Source: CAWJHE01 sp964614855
GTDB taxonomy: Bacteria > Chloroflexota > Anaerolineae > Anaerolineales > UBA4823
NCBI GenBank assembly: GCA_964614855.1
Contig: CAZTMX010000147.1
Coordinates: 1 to 7,107, forward strand
Reading direction: 5' to 3'
Length of the DNA stretch: 7,107 nt
This document shows, piece after piece, positions 4,892 through 7,107 of this stretch (position 1 is the first letter of the stretch; every line of letters starts with the position of its first letter). Position numbers and translations under genes: made by a program. The notes under the pieces are model-generated. The model ran no database searches. It was not told the DNA's origin and worked only from the letters and a program-made list of their open reading frames with translations.

Positions 4892-5704
4892 ATGAAACCC
4901 ATCCAGATCCTGCTCACCAACGACGACGGAATCCAATCCCCCGGGCTGTGGGCGGCAGCGCAGGCGCTGTCGCAGCTCGGTTTTGTGCATGTGGTGGCGC
5001 CGCGCGAGCAGTCTACCGGGATGGGACGCAGCCTGCCCAGGACTTCCGACGGCAAGATACGCATCGACCAGGTGCAGGTAAACGCCCAGCCCTGGACGGT
5101 GTATGCGGTGGGAGGCACACCGGCGCAGGCGGTGCTGCACGCGATGCTGGAGATTCTGCCGGCAAAGCCGGACCTGCTGGTGGCGGGGATCAACTTTGGC
5201 GAAAACATCGGCACCAGTATCACCATCTCCGGCACGGTGGGGGCAGCGCTGGAGGGCGCAGCACTGGGTATCCCATCGCTCGCTATCTCGCTGGAGACCG
5301 ATCTCAAGCACCATTATGCGCTCTCGGATGCGGTAGATTTCTCGGCGGCGGCCTATTTCACCGCTTACTTCGGCCGGCTGCTGCTGCAGAAACGCATGCC
5401 GCAGGATGTGGATGTACTGAAAGTGGATATCCCGTGCGATGCCACGCCGGAGACGCCCTGGCAGATCACGCGCGTCTCTCGCCAGAGTTACTTTGAGCCC
5501 CTGCCTCCCAAGCGTCCATCGTGGGATGCACCCGGCGTGGTGGGCTACACCACCCTGCAGGATTTATCAACCGAGCCGCCGGGGACGGATGTACACGCCC
5601 TGCATGTACGGCGGGTGGTCTCCGTCTCGCCGCTCAGCCTGGATTTGAGCTCGCGGGTGAGGATGGAGGAGTTGGAGCGGCTGTTGCGCGGGGAAATAGC
5701 ATAG
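4892..5704 (+). CDS. surE: 5'/3'-nucleotidase SurE
   Basis: SurE is a cytoplasmic metal-dependent phosphatase that removes phosphate from nucleoside 5'- and 3'-monophosphates and is linked to stationary-phase survival. The 270-residue protein starts with MKPIQILLTNDDG, carrying the metal-binding Asp11-Asp12. The loop PREQSTGMGRS (37-47) should supply the serine ligand (Ser41 or Thr42), and VAGINFGENIG (97-107) supplies Asn101. SGTVGAALEG (113-122) is the conserved segment that follows. Length is normal. Start 4892 is chosen from homology although the ribosome site is weak (GAGAG-like). The frame is open far upstream with a GTG at 4763, but those residues have no SurE resemblance. The loop differs from the usual APDREQSGVGHS form by loss of the Asp and one extra residue after the Ser. 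G+C is high, near 68% in a sampled line. Confidence 0.93.
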   Translation: MKPIQILLTNDDGIQSPGLWAAAQALSQLGFVHVVAPREQSTGMGRSLPRTSDGKIRIDQVQVNAQPWTVYAVGGTPAQAVLHAMLEILPAKPDLLVAGINFGENIGTSITISGTVGAALEGAALGIPSLAISLETDLKHHYALSDAVDFSAAAYFTAYFGRLLLQKRMPQDVDVLKVDIPCDATPETPWQITRVSRQSYFEPLPPKRPSWDAPGVVGYTTLQDLSTEPPGTDVHALHVRRVVSVSPLSLDLSSRVRMEELERLLRGEIA

Positions 5705-5746
5705 GGTATCGTCTAGGTATGACTAAGCTGATAGATCACAAAAGTG

Positions 5747-7107
5747 TCAAGGGGTTAAGGCATCTGAATAAACGATTGATTCATTACCTGCTCGATCGCG
5801 GAATTTCACATAGACCGTTGGAATTTCTATATCAGCAATCCACCATTCAGTATCGGTTGTAAAGGGTTGCCATTTGGCATCAGTGAAATCAAGATCGTTA
5901 CTAATCATCACTTCGCTAACGCCACTCAAATCATCTGTTGCAGAAAGAAGTAATCCCACTAATAGGTAACCCGGACGAGAATTTTTTGTCACGTAAGGAA
6001 GAAAGATTGAATTGGTTAGCGTATCAGAAGGAGCACCAGTGATAATTTCCGGTGGCGAATTTATTGATTTGGCGATATCTGAATAGGTATCAGCAATCTC
6101 AACAGCGCCAGTTGGTGCAGCAACATCCAGGATAATATCATCTTGATATAAACCAGAGATTTTTCCATCAATCTTAAACTTGACATACACTATTCTGGGA
6201 AGGACATAACTGCCGTAGTCAATTATTGTCCAGGGCTTTTGGGTAGAGAACGGCTCCCAGGTCGCACCCACAAAACCACCGTCATTGCTAATTATCATCT
6301 CGTCGGTGCCAGAAGGTGCAGTGAGTGTAAGCATCACAGAGGTCTGGTTTGTAAACAGGGCGCCGTTATTGATCGATACGCTGTAATCTGCAGGTCCTGA
6401 AATCAGTGTGTACTTCCAAACACCAGATTGAGTACCAGCGTATATGTTAAGGGGATTGTTTTTATCAACAACCATACTGTAAATAGCCCGGCTGCCCATA
6501 CCATCCATGAAAGGAGTAAAAGATAGACCGGTGTTGTCTAAACTTCTGTAAACGCCCGGTATGCCTGTGCCAGGATTATCACCACCGCCGACGTAGATCA
6601 CCTGTTGGTTGCCAGGATCGATAACGATGCTGCTGATGTGGCTGGATTGTAAACCCGAACCAATCGCAAACCATTGCGCGCCGCCGTTTGTTGTTTTATA
6701 CAAGCCTTGATGAGATGTGCCCATATAGACTACCTGGGAATCGTATGGGTCCACAGTGAGAGCTCTAATATCTGGAATTATTAAAAAGCCGCCAATTGCA
6801 TACTCCCATGTATTCCCGCCATCGATAGACTTAAGAACCCCTTCGAATTGTGGAGAGCTCGCGTAAATAATATGAGGAGCGCTGGGCGCAATAACGATCT
6901 CTGAGAAATGAAATTTAGAAGGGTAAATTACAGGGAGACTTATCTGCTCCCAGGATTCACCGCCATCAGTACTCTTATAGATCGATCTTGAACCAAGTGG
7001 ATCAGTAAAACAGGTTCCATCATTACCACCGACAAAGATTGTGCTATCTAAGGGAGAAATAGCCACAGCTGAGGCTTGAATAGGGAAAATCTGACCTTCA
7101 AACTCAA
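5747..7107 (-). CDS. Asp-box (BNR/VPS10-like) beta-propeller protein with C-terminal Ig-like domains, 5' end outside window
   Basis: The last 452 residues are visible; the frame remains open to the right edge, so the GTG at 7064-7066 is not a credible start. Repeated units of the form (V/I)xxxPxxxxxIYxG followed by Asp boxes are clear: YKSTDGGESW (near 6973), LKSIDGGNTW, YKTTNGGAQW, and degenerate YRSLDNTGLSF, with about five propeller blades. From about 6400 the protein changes to two related Ig-like units, each with ISNDxxFxxAxWxPF, a W, then VYVKF and a Y(Q/S)D ending. The second ends the protein in VYSDALTP. Between them at 5981-6004 lies FLPYVTKN. Such proteins are usually exported and bind or process glycans or act at the surface. 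No catalytic sialidase residues can be assigned, and a signal peptide would lie outside the window. G+C is about 43% in a sampled line, well below surE. It is convergent with surE, 42 bp apart. Confidence 0.8.
   Translation of the reverse strand, partial: EFEGQIFPIQASAVAISPLDSTIFVGGNDGTCFTDPLGSRSIYKSTDGGESWEQISLPVIYPSKFHFSEIVIAPSAPHIIYASSPQFEGVLKSIDGGNTWEYAIGGFLIIPDIRALTVDPYDSQVVYMGTSHQGLYKTTNGGAQWFAIGSGLQSSHISSIVIDPGNQQVIYVGGGDNPGTGIPGVYRSLDNTGLSFTPFMDGMGSRAIYSMVVDKNNPLNIYAGTQSGVWKYTLISGPADYSVSINNGALFTNQTSVMLTLTAPSGTDEMIISNDGGFVGATWEPFSTQKPWTIIDYGSYVLPRIVYVKFKIDGKISGLYQDDIILDVAAPTGAVEIADTYSDIAKSINSPPEIITGAPSDTLTNSIFLPYVTKNSRPGYLLVGLLLSATDDLSGVSEVMISNDLDFTDAKWQPFTTDTEWWIADIEIPTVYVKFRDRAGNESIVYSDALTP

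Noticed and set aside
4796..5314. Overlapping minus-strand frames opposite surE (168 and 172 codons)
   Set aside because: Antisense to a clearly conserved SurE; composition is typical of shadow translation.
5705..5746. Possible terminator between the convergent surE and Asp-box genes
   Set aside because: No stem of more than a few base pairs and no T tract could be found in the 42-bp gap.

Overview
The window reads as part of a bacterial chromosome. It carries housekeeping genes (rsgA, surE), small accessory enzymes (a RibD/DHFR-like reductase, a DinB/ClbS-like protein, a deazaflavin-dependent oxidoreductase), a two-gene AbiE-type toxin-antitoxin module, and part of a large Asp-box/Ig-like protein that is probably secreted. 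The combination of an F420-type (Ddn) oxidoreductase, an Asp-box protein with Ig-like domains and a 'FLPYVTKN' tract, and the 'PREQSTGMGRS' form of SurE suggests a Chloroflexota (Anaerolineae-like) genome. This is inference from family resemblance; no rRNA gene is present to settle it.

Layout. (1) Positions 1-63 hold the complete control region of a gene that runs leftward out of the window: a consensus -10 overlapping a perfect 10-2-10 palindrome of ArsR/SmtB type, followed by a Shine-Dalgarno sequence right at the edge. (2) Four genes follow on the minus strand, transcribed from 3261 down to 189: AbiEi-like antitoxin, AbiEii-like nucleotidyltransferase toxin (ATGA overlap), rsgA, and a RibD-C/DHFR-like reductase. 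The antitoxin start codon lies inside an 11-bp inverted repeat that also covers the -10 box, which suggests autoregulation and a leaderless or nearly leaderless transcript. (3) A DinB/ClbS-like gene runs divergently on the plus strand (3449-3907) from its own recognisable promoter. (4) A Ddn-type oxidoreductase with an extra C-terminal membrane segment is on the minus strand (4042-4638), divergent from surE on the plus strand (4892-5704). (5) From 5747 to the right edge is the C-terminal part of an Asp-box beta-propeller/Ig-like protein on the minus strand.

Base composition is uneven. Sampled lines of rsgA and surE are close to 70% G+C, the toxin-antitoxin genes about 45-55%, and the Asp-box gene about 43%. 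This fits a TA module and a surface-protein gene with histories different from the core genes. The genes do not form one pathway. The only tight functional unit is the AbiEi/AbiEii pair. I see no tRNA, rRNA, CRISPR array, transposase or attachment site. The most interesting parts are the TA control region and the left-edge operator, not a wholly new system.
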